Shown here: one piece after another, positions 54,421 through 63,609 of the stretch | How positions within the stretch are numbered: the first letter of the stretch is position 1 | Layout: each line of letters begins with the position of its first letter | Source of the DNA: Pseudoteredinibacter isoporae_A | GTDB taxonomy: Bacteria; Pseudomonadota; Gammaproteobacteria; Pseudomonadales; Cellvibrionaceae | Length of the DNA: 64,000 nucleotides | Assembly: GCF_040372805.1 (NCBI RefSeq) | Contig: NZ_BAABWJ010000001.1 | Coordinates: 1,116,001 to 1,180,000 of the forward strand | Reading direction: 5' to 3' | Made by a program: the position numbers and the translations under genes | Notes under the pieces: generated by a model | Databases searched by the model: none | What the model was told of the DNA's origin: nothing | What the model saw: only the letters and a program-made list of their open reading frames with translations

Positions 54421-54783
54421 ATGTTTAACAGTTGCTTAGGTGCACAAGTTATTTTTCACTTTAAGTGTAAAGATTAGGCGACGTGTAAACTGATTCGATC
54501 TTCTTATTAATACTAAAGTTCTTAGGCCAAAACGATTTTTAAAACCCGCCCATTTGTCGTTCAAAACAATGCAAAGCCACAGATAAATGCGTATGCTTGT
54601 TTCCAGACCTTGGGCTCCACAGAGGTGAAAAAGAGAAGAAGAAAGCCAAACAGCGCACGGTGACTCAAGGCAGAGCAGGGGACACCCCAAGCCAACAGTT
54701 GCGCTATCTTTATTGATTCTAGGTTGTTTGCTTTTAATCTCTAAAGCCGTGGGGCTCAGGGCCACCAAATTTCCAATCGATTG
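54421..54783. other. Gene-free stretch between terminators
   Basis: About 360 bases between the cytochrome terminator and the long palindrome. One 110-codon frame on the minus strand (54436-54768) has no ribosome site and no protein-like composition. I see nothing else functional. Confidence 0.5.
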
Positions 54784-54835
54784 TTCTGAAAAACAAAAAG
54801 GCCTCTTTTAAAAGAGGCCTTTTTGTTTTTCAGAA
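54784..54835. terminator. 52-base perfect palindrome, bidirectional terminator
   Basis: The arms 54784-54809 and 54810-54835 are exact complements with no spacer, built on CAAAAAGGCCTCTTTT and its complement. A and T runs on both sides make it a terminator in either direction. It lies 4 bases before the end of the leftward HupE operon. Confidence 0.85.
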
Positions 54836-54839
54836 AGGT

Positions 54840-55175
54840 TTATTTCTCTTGCTGAGGTTTTATGCTCAACACTTCCCCATTTGCAGAAAGACTGATAACA
54901 ATCGATTTTTGGGCCTCCGTGTTATTCACGCGAATTTGATGCTTACCTGAATCGCTCGGCAGAACCGTAACATCACTGGATGTGATGTTTCTCCAGCTGC
55001 TATCCAATTTCCCGACACGGTAACCCAGATCTTTAATGCTCAGTTTTTTGGTCATGCTCAGAGCAATGGATTTTGCTTGTGCGGCATTAATAAATCCATG
55101 ATCTGCATGGGCCGACAACCATTGACTGTTAAAGCTGATGGCCGCAAATAGGATAAGGCTTAAATATTTTTTCAT
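54840..55175 (-). CDS. Secreted small protein, DUF6488-like
   Basis: This 111-residue protein has a signal peptide (YLSLILFAAISFNSQWLSA) and a PepSY-like fold (INAAQAKSIALSMTKKLSIK, VNNTEAQKSIVISLSANGEV). I match it from memory to the DUF6488 group, which occurs next to HupE-type genes; its function is unknown. Its start overlaps the stop of the upstream membrane-anchor gene by 4 bases. It is the last gene of the operon. Confidence 0.7.
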   Translation of the reverse strand: MKKYLSLILFAAISFNSQWLSAHADHGFINAAQAKSIALSMTKKLSIKDLGYRVGKLDSSWRNITSSDVTVLPSDSGKHQIRVNNTEAQKSIVISLSANGEVLSIKPQQEK

Positions 55176-55714
55176 GGTGTGTCCTCTTGGTTTTGAGCAG
55201 GTTTTGCCAGGCTATACTGGCCTTTGGTTTGCAATAAAATTTGAACATCTTCGGCGCTGGTGTTTTTCCAATACCAGCCGTGGGTGCCGGTAAAAGGCGC
55301 GGTGAAGCTGCCTTTCATTTCTGGTAGTGTCGCAATGGCGTAACTTTCAAAATACCCTGTTGTATCGCCTTTGGGTTCGCCGTGCAGATCAAAGTACATT
55401 GCATCGCCGGCACTCAACCACTCGTATTCCACTTTCTGAAATTTTTCCATAAAGAGTTTGTACTCGATGCCTTGTCCTGCAGGTACAACAAGCTCAATGG
55501 TGTCTTCGCGTAATTCGCCGCCGTTGTCGGCGTACTGGATCACCGTTTTTTCTTCAGCTTCTGCAATGGCCGTTAGGCCGAGTTGCTTGCCGATACCTGT
55601 TGGGTCTTGGCCGAATTCGGCGGGCATGACTAGTGTGATAAAAACCACAGCGGCGAGCACAACAGCGATCGCACTGGCTTTGATCAGTGCTGGCCCGGAT
55701 AGATTTTGTTCCAT
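55172..55714 (-). CDS. Membrane-anchored periplasmic protein of the HupE operon
   Basis: This 180-residue protein has one N-terminal membrane helix (ALIKASAIAVVLAAVVFITL) and a periplasmic beta-rich domain (DTIELVVPAGQGIEYKLFME, FTAPFTGTHGWYWKNTSAED). Homologues are often called transmembrane anchor proteins; no activity is known to me. It sits 14 bases after the HupE-like gene and overlaps the last gene, so the three are co-expressed. Confidence 0.75.
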   Translation of the reverse strand: MEQNLSGPALIKASAIAVVLAAVVFITLVMPAEFGQDPTGIGKQLGLTAIAEAEEKTVIQYADNGGELREDTIELVVPAGQGIEYKLFMEKFQKVEYEWLSAGDAMYFDLHGEPKGDTTGYFESYAIATLPEMKGSFTAPFTGTHGWYWKNTSAEDVQILLQTKGQYSLAKPAQNQEDTP

Positions 55715-55728
55715 GGGGATTCCTTAGA

Positions 55729-56469
55729 TTAAGACTGAAAGTAGGACGTTAATTGCAGAGCCATCAATAAGAAGCCGGCGCTCATTAATAAGGTATTGCT
55801 GACGGTCGCGAAGCGCATAAAACTTTCATGACGACGCCAGGCGCTGATTGCGATTACGATAATCGCCAGGGCAGCAAACTGTCCAAGTTCCACGCCCACG
55901 TTGAAGGCCAAGAGGTTTGTCAGCAGGCCATCTTCGGGCAGTTGAAATTCCTGAAGCTTTGTTGCCAGACCAAAACCATGAAACAAGCCGAAGATAAACA
56001 CGACCATTTTGCTGTTTGGGCTGTGGCCGAGAATTTTTCGAAAACCACCAAGATTATCAAAGCCTTTGTACACAATAGATAATGCAATAATTGCATCGAT
56101 CAAATAGGCATTGAGTTGCACTTCCATCAAAACGCCGAGCAGCAGAGTGGTGCTGTGTCCCAGAGTAAACAAACTGACATAAATCAGCACATCGCGGGTT
56201 CGGAAAAGAAAGAAAATAACACCAAACAGGAACAACAAATGATCATAGCCTGTGATCATATGTTTGGCACCGATGTACATAAATGGAATCAAGTTAGCGC
56301 CAGTATTGCTTTGCAGGAACAGCCGCGTTTGTTCGTCCACGCCGTGAGCAAATGTCAGGCTGCCAAACAGCAAAAGCAATGCCGCTCCTGAATAGAGTGT
56401 GATATGCCACCTAAAAGACCGATTGCTGGTCGGTTTTTTAGGCCTTAAAAAAGAGCAGTCTTTGTTCAC
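55729..56469 (-). CDS. HupE/UreJ-family membrane protein
   Basis: This 246-residue protein has about six or seven membrane helices with the HupE/UreJ_2 motifs YIGAKHMITGYDHLLFLFGV and FGLFHGFGLATKL. Family members are linked to nickel or other metal uptake. Histidines and Asp in the first motif could bind metal. It lies in an operon headed by BlaI- and M56-type genes, so its expression is probably induced by a cell-surface or metal stress signal. Confidence 0.85.
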   Translation of the reverse strand: MNKDCSFLRPKKPTSNRSFRWHITLYSGAALLLLFGSLTFAHGVDEQTRLFLQSNTGANLIPFMYIGAKHMITGYDHLLFLFGVIFFLFRTRDVLIYVSLFTLGHSTTLLLGVLMEVQLNAYLIDAIIALSIVYKGFDNLGGFRKILGHSPNSKMVVFIFGLFHGFGLATKLQEFQLPEDGLLTNLLAFNVGVELGQFAALAIIVIAISAWRRHESFMRFATVSNTLLMSAGFLLMALQLTSYFQS

Positions 56470-56496
56470 GTGTGGTTTCCAATATCAATGAGAATG

Positions 56497-57426
56497 CTAG
56501 AAAAAATAAAAAAGAACAGATTCGCTTAAGTGATGAATGCTGTCTATCGAAAAAACCAAATTGATGGCAAGTGCCAGTAATGCGATAGAAAAAACGGTTA
56601 ATGGCTTGGATGGGCTTTTGGCCGATCGACTGAGTGCATCTACGCGTTCCGCAATACACGACGAAGAAAATGCGCAGACGGTGGTAAAGTCCGAACTCCG
56701 GTGTTTCAGGCGCGCGACTTTGATTAATGTACGGGCAATATCAAAACGATCAAACCCCGAGCCTGATGTCTTAATATCGGCTCGCTCTTCCATAGCCAGG
56801 TAATATTGCTGGGAAAGTACCTTACGAACGGGAAAGAAAAGCAATTGGTAGACACAGACACACAAGTACAGCTTAATAGGGTCGTGATAATGGCAGTGGG
56901 CCTGCTCGTGAGCCGTGACAATGTTAAGTTCTTTTTCATCAAGTTGCATGGCCAAAGCTGGGCTGATAAAAATATTTCCCTCGCCTGAGCCGTAACTGAA
57001 CGCCGTTGCCTGTTGAACGCGTTCGGGCTGCTGTTGCCACTGACCAAGTTGTTGTTGTGCTTTTTTCCAATATATAGTTTTCACTGCAGTGAAAATGGCA
57101 AGGCCTATCAAGCCTGCAATGCCTGAGGCGCCGTGCCAATTAAATTGTTCAGGTGCATGGTGCCAGTGGAAGTGATCGTCGGCGTATTGCGGAAAGCTGG
57201 CCAGGAGGGCGACGGCGATAAGCGAGAAGCAGGCAACCACTATCGGCGCGATTGAGAAGGCGCCTAAAAAATGCAGACGTCCATGGGCGTCTGTGTTTTG
57301 AAAATGTGTTTTCAATGGTGGAATGTGAATAAGGCTCGCAATCATATTGAACAGCAAGGCAGCCGCGATCAGTGCAAGAAAAAACACACCGAGCAGATGA
57401 GCAATACTGAGCAAAGCCGTTACCAT
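56497..57426 (-). CDS. M56-family (BlaR1-like) membrane metallopeptidase
   Basis: This 309-residue protein has membrane helices at both ends and a zinc motif HEQAH in VTAHEQAHCHYHDP, with the downstream AMEERAD supplying the third ligand. M56 proteins such as BlaR1 cut their partner repressor BlaI on receiving a signal. BlaR1's C-terminal penicillin sensor is absent: the protein ends soon after one last helix. The BlaI-like gene lies 27 bases upstream in the same operon. Confidence 0.88.
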   Translation of the reverse strand: MVTALLSIAHLLGVFFLALIAAALLFNMIASLIHIPPLKTHFQNTDAHGRLHFLGAFSIAPIVVACFSLIAVALLASFPQYADDHFHWHHAPEQFNWHGASGIAGLIGLAIFTAVKTIYWKKAQQQLGQWQQQPERVQQATAFSYGSGEGNIFISPALAMQLDEKELNIVTAHEQAHCHYHDPIKLYLCVCVYQLLFFPVRKVLSQQYYLAMEERADIKTSGSGFDRFDIARTLIKVARLKHRSSDFTTVCAFSSSCIAERVDALSRSAKSPSKPLTVFSIALLALAINLVFSIDSIHHLSESVLFYFF

Positions 57427-57453
57427 GTCTGCAAGTTGTCCTGTGTTCTCGAT

Positions 57454-57831
57454 TTACGGTTTCAACGCTTGGCGGCGCTTTTCAATCAGGGCTTCCAGCT
57501 CATCGAGTTGGCTGGAATCAAGCCCCTCCGACATGGAGGCAAAGGCGGCAATCAATCCACCTTCCTGATGCTCGGCCAAATCTTCTGCAACCTGAGTAAT
57601 AATTTTTGCAATCAATTGGCGGCGTTCAATACGTGGCGAATAAAACCAGGCATGACCTTGTTTCTCGCGACTCAGGAGTTCTTTTTTAAAGAGCCTGTCC
57701 AGGGTGCTCTGGATGGTATTCAATGAGCCCCCTCGGCTTTTGCTGAATACGCTGAACACGTCTTTTGCTGAAGCTGGGGCTTCTTGCCACAAATATTGCA
57801 GAACCTGTTTTTCCAATTCGCCTAATTGCAT
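57454..57831 (-). CDS. BlaI/MecI/CopY-family repressor
   Basis: This 125-residue protein has a winged helix (LGELEKQVLQYLWQEAPASA, GSLNTIQSTLDRLFKKELLS) and a helical C-terminal dimer part. In the family the repressor is cleaved by the partner M56 peptidase, whose gene follows. A matching dyad (57877-57891) lies in its promoter, so it probably represses its own operon, including HupE. No beta-lactamase gene is near. Confidence 0.9.
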   Translation of the reverse strand: MQLGELEKQVLQYLWQEAPASAKDVFSVFSKSRGGSLNTIQSTLDRLFKKELLSREKQGHAWFYSPRIERRQLIAKIITQVAEDLAEHQEGGLIAAFASMSEGLDSSQLDELEALIEKRRQALKP

Positions 57832-57876
57832 GGTCTTATCGAGCTATCACATGAGTTTTTTAAGTTTTATAAGAAA

Positions 57877-57891
57877 CGTTGTTTAACAACG
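57877..57891. promoter_or_regulatory. Candidate BlaI-type operator
   Basis: CGTTGTT T AACAACG is a perfect dyad with 7-base arms, 46 bases upstream of the BlaI-type gene. It lies just upstream of a TATAAA -10 box on the minus strand (57866-57871), where a bound repressor would block RNA polymerase. Confidence 0.55.
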
Positions 57892-57912
57892 AATGATGGA
57901 CATTCTGGCAGA

Positions 57913-57941
57913 GTAAAAACCGATAGGCAATCGGTTTTTAC
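57913..57941. terminator. Terminator after rep
   Basis: GTAAAAACCGAT and ATCGGTTTTTAC form a perfect 12-base stem around a 5-base loop, 46 bases after the rep stop codon on the minus strand. Confidence 0.75.
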
Positions 57942-57986
57942 GCTTGGGAGGCATTCGAGATGAAAATGAAGCTGGTATCGAAGGTC

Positions 57987-60020
57987 TTACAGGTCGGCCA
58001 GTAGGCTGTCCAAGGTCATGCGGCCTTTCTGCTCATTGCGCACTGGGCAGTGATCCCCAAAGCCTTCGGTCTCGATCTCTTCTTCCGGCAGCTCTTCCAA
58101 AAAGCGTGAGGTGCTGGTGTCGATGATCTCGCCGTATTGCTTGCGCTTGGCGGCCATGGTGATGCTGAGGGTTTTTTGGGCGCGGGTGATGCCCACATAG
58201 CAGAGGCGGCGTTCTTCCTCGACATTGTCTTCTTCAATGCTGGTACGGTGGGGCAGGATATCTTCCTCAAAACCGAGCATAAAAACGTGGGGGAACTCCA
58301 GCCCCTTGGAGGCGTGCAGAGTCATCATTTGCACCTGATCCATTTCTTCCTCTTCTTCATTGCGCTCCAGCATATCGCGTAGAATCAGTTTATTAAGTGC
58401 GGCTTCGAGCCCGATGTCGCGCTCGTCGAGATCGTCCTCGGTTTGCTGACGCTCAAGGAGATTGCGAATGGAATCGATCAGGTACCAAACATTCTCCATG
58501 CGCTTTTCTGCGACCTTGGGGCTGCTGGCGTTTTGTACGAGCCAGCCCTCATAGTCAATATCGGTAACCATCTCGCGCAATGCGTTAATAGAGTTGCCGG
58601 TTTCGGCGAGCTGGCCGATATGCAGCACCCATTCGCGAAAGCGTAATAATCTCGCCAGAGTCTGCTTGGGAATTTCTCGAGCGAGCCCCATTTCATCGAC
58701 GGCGGCGAACAGGCTGATGTGACGATCGCCCGCATAGCGGCCCAGTGCTTCCAGTGTACTGGTACCAATCTGGCGACGTGGTGTATTTACGATACGCAGG
58801 AAAGCGTTGTCGTCGTCCGGATTCACCAATAATTTCAGATAGGCCATGATGTCTTTAATCTCTGTACGTGAGAAAAAAGAAGTGCCTCCCGACATCGCGT
58901 AGGGAATCTGGTGCTGCTGAAGCTTGATTTCCATCAGGCGAGCTTGGTGATTACCTCGATAGAGGATTGCAAAATCTTTGAACTGAATTTGCCGTTGCAG
59001 ACGTTGGGTAATGATTTCATTCGCTACTCGCTCACATTCCAGCTCTTCATTGCCACAGCGAATAATACGAATGGGTTCACCGTAAGACTTATCACTCCAC
59101 AGGGCTTTATCAAACTCGTGGGGGTTGTGCGCAATCAGGTGGTTGGCTGTTTTCAGAATGCGTTGGGTTGAGCGGTAGTTTTGCTCCAGCTTGATCAGGT
59201 GAAGATTGGGATAGTCCTGACGCAACATGCTCATATTTTCCGGGCGCGCACCACGCCAGGCATAGATTGATTGGTCGTCGTCGCCTACTACCGTTAATTT
59301 CCCCCGGTCGCCAACGATCTGCTTCACCAGCAGATACTGACTGGAGTTGGTGTCCTGGTATTCGTCCACCAGCAAATAACGAATTTTCTTCTGCCAGCGC
59401 TTCAGAATGTCCGGCTCATTGTGAAACAACTGTACCGGGATCAGAATCAGATCATCAAAATCCAGCGCGTTATAGGCTTTCAATGCCTGGGTATAGCGCT
59501 CATAGACATACGCAATAAATTCTTCGCTTTTGTCTTTGGCCTTACTCTTGGCATGAGCCGGAATCACCAGATCGTTTTTCCAGTTGGAGATCTGGTTTTG
59601 CACCATATCGAGGTGGTCGCTGTCGATGTCCCCTTCCTTGAGCATGAGATCTTTCAGTAGAGTGCGGGAATCTTCCGCATCAAAGATGGAAAAGCCGGGC
59701 TTATAGCCTAGGGTTTTGCACTCCTGGCGGATAATGTTCAGGCCCAAATTATGGAAGGTCGATACCGTAAGGCCTCGGCCTGCGCCCTTGGCCAATAGGC
59801 TGCTGACTCGCTCCTTCATCTCGCGTGCGGCTTTATTGGTAAAGGTCAGCGCCGCAATATTGCGCGCTGCCATGCCACATTCCTCAATGAGATAGGCAAT
59901 TTTACGGGTAATGACACTGGTCTTGCCACTGCCTGCGCCAGCCAGCACGAGCGTCGGGCCGTCAATGTATAAAACGGCCTCTTTCTGGCGAGGATTCAGA
60001 TGTTGGATGAGATGGGACAC
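57987..60020 (-). CDS. rep: ATP-dependent DNA helicase Rep
   Basis: The 677-residue protein has the UvrD/Rep superfamily 1 motifs: Walker A LAGAGSGKTSVITRKI, motif II LLVDEYQDTN, motif III VVGDDDQSIYAWRGA, motif IV LEQNYRS and motif V MTLHASKGLEFPHV. The length matches E. coli Rep (673). Rep unwinds DNA 3' to 5' and helps replication forks pass obstacles. Its neighbourhood with cytochrome c5 and comM is conserved in related gammaproteobacteria. Confidence 0.97.
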   Translation of the reverse strand: MSHLIQHLNPRQKEAVLYIDGPTLVLAGAGSGKTSVITRKIAYLIEECGMAARNIAALTFTNKAAREMKERVSSLLAKGAGRGLTVSTFHNLGLNIIRQECKTLGYKPGFSIFDAEDSRTLLKDLMLKEGDIDSDHLDMVQNQISNWKNDLVIPAHAKSKAKDKSEEFIAYVYERYTQALKAYNALDFDDLILIPVQLFHNEPDILKRWQKKIRYLLVDEYQDTNSSQYLLVKQIVGDRGKLTVVGDDDQSIYAWRGARPENMSMLRQDYPNLHLIKLEQNYRSTQRILKTANHLIAHNPHEFDKALWSDKSYGEPIRIIRCGNEELECERVANEIITQRLQRQIQFKDFAILYRGNHQARLMEIKLQQHQIPYAMSGGTSFFSRTEIKDIMAYLKLLVNPDDDNAFLRIVNTPRRQIGTSTLEALGRYAGDRHISLFAAVDEMGLAREIPKQTLARLLRFREWVLHIGQLAETGNSINALREMVTDIDYEGWLVQNASSPKVAEKRMENVWYLIDSIRNLLERQQTEDDLDERDIGLEAALNKLILRDMLERNEEEEEMDQVQMMTLHASKGLEFPHVFMLGFEEDILPHRTSIEEDNVEEERRLCYVGITRAQKTLSITMAAKRKQYGEIIDTSTSRFLEELPEEEIETEGFGDHCPVRNEQKGRMTLDSLLADL

Positions 60021-60101
60021 GGTCGATCATGGTCTGGTTCTATGGCCGCCTATTGTAGCGGCGGCCCGGGCAAATGTCAGAGGGAATTTACGGCGATGCT
60101 C

Positions 60102-60734
60102 CTACTTGCTGCTGGCGAGGCGAGCGGCCAGCCCTAGAAAGATGACACCCAGTAGGCCGTCGACATGTCGTCCCATATTCAGCCGTTTGCCGATACAGTG
60201 CCCAAGCTTGCTGAAAGACAAAGCAAAACCAAGGTTGATAAACAGAGCGAAGCTGCTCAATAACAAGCCCAGGGTCAAAATCTGCCCGCTGAGGGGATGC
60301 TCAACGCTGGTGAACTAGGGAAGAAACATGCTGAAAAACAGCAGTGCTTTGGGGTTAAGCAGATTGTTGAGCAGTCCACGATACAGCAGTTGTCGATGGC
60401 TGAGGGTTTTAGAGATGGGGGATTGTGTCGCGGTCTTGCTGGTCCTGAACCAGGCTTTCAGAAGCCCCAAACCCAGCCAGGCAAGATAGAGTGCACCAGC
60501 GGCTTTAATCGCCCAGGCCACGGCAGGCATCGCTTGCATGAGTTTGCCAAGACCGAAAGCCACCAGAATCGTTTGCAGCAGGCCGGCAACGAATATACCG
60601 ACAGAAATCATCAGTCCTGATCGGAATCCTTGGGAGGACGCATAGCTTGATATCAGCAGTAGGTCAGGGCCTGGGGAGATTATGAGGAAGAAGATGGCCG
60701 TGAAAAATACCGGCAATATTGAAACATCGATCAT
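60102..60734 (-). pseudogene. LysE/RhtB-family exporter with a premature amber codon
   Basis: The frame from 60734 encodes the LysE/RhtB fold (FFLIISPGPDLLLISSYASS, AAGALYLAWLGLGLLKAWF, LNNLLNPKALLFF) and stops at a TAG at 60315-60317, right after FLP. In the family this is FLPQF. Reading on in the same frame gives 70 more sensible codons with a membrane segment (LLLSSFALFINLGFALSFS) and a normal end at 60102. The full length of 210 residues is normal, so a single CAG-to-TAG change explains the stop. It may be a pseudogene, a base-call error or an amber-read gene. Confidence 0.8.
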
Positions 60735-60847
60735 TTGTCATTCTCAACTTATTGGCCTCGTGCAGAGGCGGCATGGCACACAATAAGTCGATGGAGTATA
60801 CAGCATAGGTGGGAACATTGCTTGCTTGAGATACGTTGTCCCCAGGC

Positions 60848-60882
60848 GCTAAGCGCGCAACCGGTCGTTGTTGCGCGTTAGC
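60848..60882. repeat. Imperfect G+C-rich inverted repeat
   Basis: GCTAAGCGCGCAAC and GTTGCGCGTTAGC (one bulged base) surround an 8-base loop. It lies in the 184-base gap between the LysE pseudogene and the DUF900-type gene. It looks like a REP-type hairpin; I saw no second copy in the window. Confidence 0.45.
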
Positions 60883-60918
60883 CAATTCGGCCTCGGGGTT
60901 TTGTCAGTAAGCAGGTAT

Positions 60919-61719
60919 TTACAAAGTTTTAAATTTAACCGGTTTCTTCCTCAGGGAGGACGCTATGTATTTGTACATCGCGTCGCTGCGTTTATATGCG
61001 CCGTGACTGTCCACTCTTTTTTTGCAGTTCACGACAAATATATTTTTTGTTTTGCTCTGAATATAGTGTTTGTCTTCGGGGCCATACAAGCCCAATGCAT
61101 TGTCAAATTCCGCAAGTCGATAGGCGCCGCCCAGAACGCCATCCTTTTTGGAATGAAAAACAAACAACTTGTCATTTTTGCTCACCGAGTCATGGAATTC
61201 TTCATTGCGTTCCAAGACCTCGTTGTCCACGGCTGGGGCTGTGCAGTAATAATTGCGAAGTACGGTGTCGTCCTGGGATTGTTTTAGCGCTTTCAGTACC
61301 ACTCGAGCGCCCAGGCTGTGAGACATAACGTCCAGCGACCGAGTTTGTTTTGATAACTCTTCGATTAAAAAGCGAAACCGTCGAGCAACTGCATTCGCTC
61401 GCCGCTTGGATGTCCACCATTCCAGGCCTTTATCTCCACCTGGCCATGAGTAACCAATGACGGCATCAAATTCCCCGGCAATATGCTGGTCGATCTTTTC
61501 CTCGATAACGGAATACGCATCGTAGACTTCGTCTTGCTCGTTGTTGTATCCGTGCACCAGCATCAAAACTTTTTTACCGGTCAGCTCGGTGAGCAATTGA
61601 TGAGATTCCATTTCTCTGACCACGCTGTCATTTGAAAAATCGATTTCTCGATACGCATGCCCAACATCACTTAATTCATCGGGGTTGTTAAATGATTTTC
61701 TTGAACTGATGATGATCAT
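60919..61719 (-). CDS. DUF900-type alpha/beta hydrolase
   Basis: This 266-residue cytosolic protein has the alpha/beta-hydrolase pattern: VLMLVHGYNNEQDEVYD (strand and oxyanion loop), a nucleophile elbow SHSLGARVVLKAL with Ser, and a likely His in the RVDSHGAY segment. The layout matches the DUF900 esterase-like group. The substrate is unknown. It stands alone between rep/LysE and comM. Confidence 0.8.
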   Translation of the reverse strand: MIIISSRKSFNNPDELSDVGHAYREIDFSNDSVVREMESHQLLTELTGKKVLMLVHGYNNEQDEVYDAYSVIEEKIDQHIAGEFDAVIGYSWPGGDKGLEWWTSKRRANAVARRFRFLIEELSKQTRSLDVMSHSLGARVVLKALKQSQDDTVLRNYYCTAPAVDNEVLERNEEFHDSVSKNDKLFVFHSKKDGVLGGAYRLAEFDNALGLYGPEDKHYIQSKTKNIFVVNCKKRVDSHGAYKRSDAMYKYIASSLRKKPVKFKTL

Positions 61720-61896
61720 ATGTGTTCCCTCACGTCAGACGGTTTATTCGAGTGTGTTCAATATCGGCGCAAGGCCGGTCGAAAAGCGAAAGGTATTATT
61801 TCGATAATTGATTGAATTGTAAAACATCTGAATGACATTAAAGCGTTTCACGGTTACAACGTGTTGAAGCAATGTTCTGCTCTGGAAGAGGGACGC

Positions 61897-63414
61897 TCAT
61901 TGGGGTTCTCGGTCCAGTCCTCGGTAGCTGAGCGCTTCATTGATGTGTCGTGGTTCGATCTGTTCAGCGTCAGAAAGATCCGCAATGCTTAGGGCCAGTT
62001 TGAGAATGCGATGGTAGGCCCGCGCCGACAGTTTGAGTTGGCTCATGGCTTTCGCCAGTCGTTGCAGACTTTCCTGGCTGGCGGGTAAGCCTTGATCCAG
62101 GACTTCTTCCAGTTCCTGATTATTGAGTTTGGCATTGACCTTCTGCTGCCGGTCCAGTTGCCGTTGCTGAGCCTTGAGTACCCGTTGGCGAATGGTGTTG
62201 CTGTTGTCGCCCAGCGGGGTCTTTTGGAGTTCATCGCTGCTGAGGGTTTGCATGGGAATGTGCAGATCGATACGGTCCAGCAAAGGGCCGGAGAGTCGCA
62301 GGCGATAGCGTTGTACTTGCTCCGGGCTGCAACGGCAAGCTCGCTGGCGACTACCGTGATAACCGCAGGGGCAAGGATTCATGGCGGAGATGAGCTGGAA
62401 CCGGGCGGGGAAATTGGCCTGGGCTCTTGCTCTAGATATGCAGATCTCGCCACTCTCCAGAGGCTCGCGCAGGACTTCCAGCACCGAGCGGGGGAATTCG
62501 GGTAATTCGTCGAGGAACAGCACGCCGGCATGGGCGAGGCTGATTTCTCCGGGTTTTGGGTTAGCGCCGCCGCCAACCAGGGCCGTACTGGAAGCTGAAT
62601 GATGAGGGTTTCGGAATGGCCGCTGGCGCCATTGGCCGATGTCGAAGGGCTTGTGAATGGAGTGTATGGCGGCAACTTCGATGGCTTCTTGCTCACTGAG
62701 ACCGGGCAGAATACCTGCCAGGCGTTGAGCAAGCATGGTCTTGCCGGTACCGGGTTCACCAAAAAAGAGCAAATTGTGGCCACCTGCAGCGGCGATCTCC
62801 AGGGCACGCTTGGCCTGGCTTTGCCCCCTGACATCTTGCATATCCAATGTGTTTGAGTCGACAGGCCCCGGGGCTTCGGCGGCAGTTTCCGGTGTAAGGG
62901 GCTGATTGCCATTCAGATGCGCGCAGACTTGTAGGAGGTTGTCAGCCGCCAGAACTTCCGTGCTGGCGCTCAAGGCAGCCTCGGCCGCATTGGTTTTGGG
63001 CACGATCAGTTTGCGACCGCTGTGGCTGGCGGCCAGTGATGCACTCAAACTGGCCGGAACAGCGCGCAACTCCCCGGATAGGGCCAATTCTCCCAGCAGT
63101 TCACAATTACGCAATTCGCCCTGAGGGATCTGCTTGGACGCCGCCAAGATACCTAGGGCAATGGCCAGATCAAAGCGCCCGCCGTCTTTAGGGAGGTCGG
63201 CTGGGGCCAAATTCACTGTGATGCGGCGGGCCGGGAATTCGAAGTGGCTATTGAGGATGGCGCTGCGAACCCGATCTTTGCTCTCTTTTACGGCGGTTTC
63301 GGCCAGGCCAACAATCGCCAGTTTTGGCAGCCCCCCGGAAATGTGGGTTTCAACGGTGACGAGTGGCGCATCAATCCCCAGGCGGGCGCGGCTGTATACA
63401 ACGGCTAGTGACAT
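61897..63414 (-). CDS. comM: ComM/YifB-family AAA ATPase (Mg chelatase-like)
   Basis: The 505-residue protein has the N-terminal ChlI domain (YSRARLGIDAPLVTVETHIS, VNLAPADLPKDGGRFDLAIA), the Walker A site GEPGTGKTMLAQRLAG, the Walker B site LFLDELPEF and the C-terminal region RAYHRILKLALSIADL. ComM is a hexameric helicase that helps branch migration when taken-up DNA is integrated. The length fits exactly. ubiK lies upstream in the same direction, as in Pseudomonas relatives. Confidence 0.95.
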   Translation of the reverse strand: MSLAVVYSRARLGIDAPLVTVETHISGGLPKLAIVGLAETAVKESKDRVRSAILNSHFEFPARRITVNLAPADLPKDGGRFDLAIALGILAASKQIPQGELRNCELLGELALSGELRAVPASLSASLAASHSGRKLIVPKTNAAEAALSASTEVLAADNLLQVCAHLNGNQPLTPETAAEAPGPVDSNTLDMQDVRGQSQAKRALEIAAAGGHNLLFFGEPGTGKTMLAQRLAGILPGLSEQEAIEVAAIHSIHKPFDIGQWRQRPFRNPHHSASSTALVGGGANPKPGEISLAHAGVLFLDELPEFPRSVLEVLREPLESGEICISRARAQANFPARFQLISAMNPCPCGYHGSRQRACRCSPEQVQRYRLRLSGPLLDRIDLHIPMQTLSSDELQKTPLGDNSNTIRQRVLKAQQRQLDRQQKVNAKLNNQELEEVLDQGLPASQESLQRLAKAMSQLKLSARAYHRILKLALSIADLSDAEQIEPRHINEALSYRGLDREPQ

Positions 63415-63609
63415 GGTAAGCGGTGTTCCTGACGTTCATTCCATTATGGGCCCAATTGCCAATTAGGGCGGCTCCTCTTAAGCCTTTGCTTCCGAGGGCT
63501 GCCCTAAGGGCTTATTTTCTTTGGGGTAATGGGATCAGGCTAACAGCCGCTATAAATAGGCAGTATCGGGCAAAAAGCCGTATTAGCGCTCTTCTTTGAA
63601 CAGGGTGGT

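Noticed and set aside
54436..54768. Minus-strand frame of 110 codons
   Set aside because: No start signal and poor protein character; it lies between terminators.
60848..60882. Integron attC-like site
   Set aside because: The hairpin ends do not match the core-site consensus (GTTRRRY) and no cassette or integrase is present.
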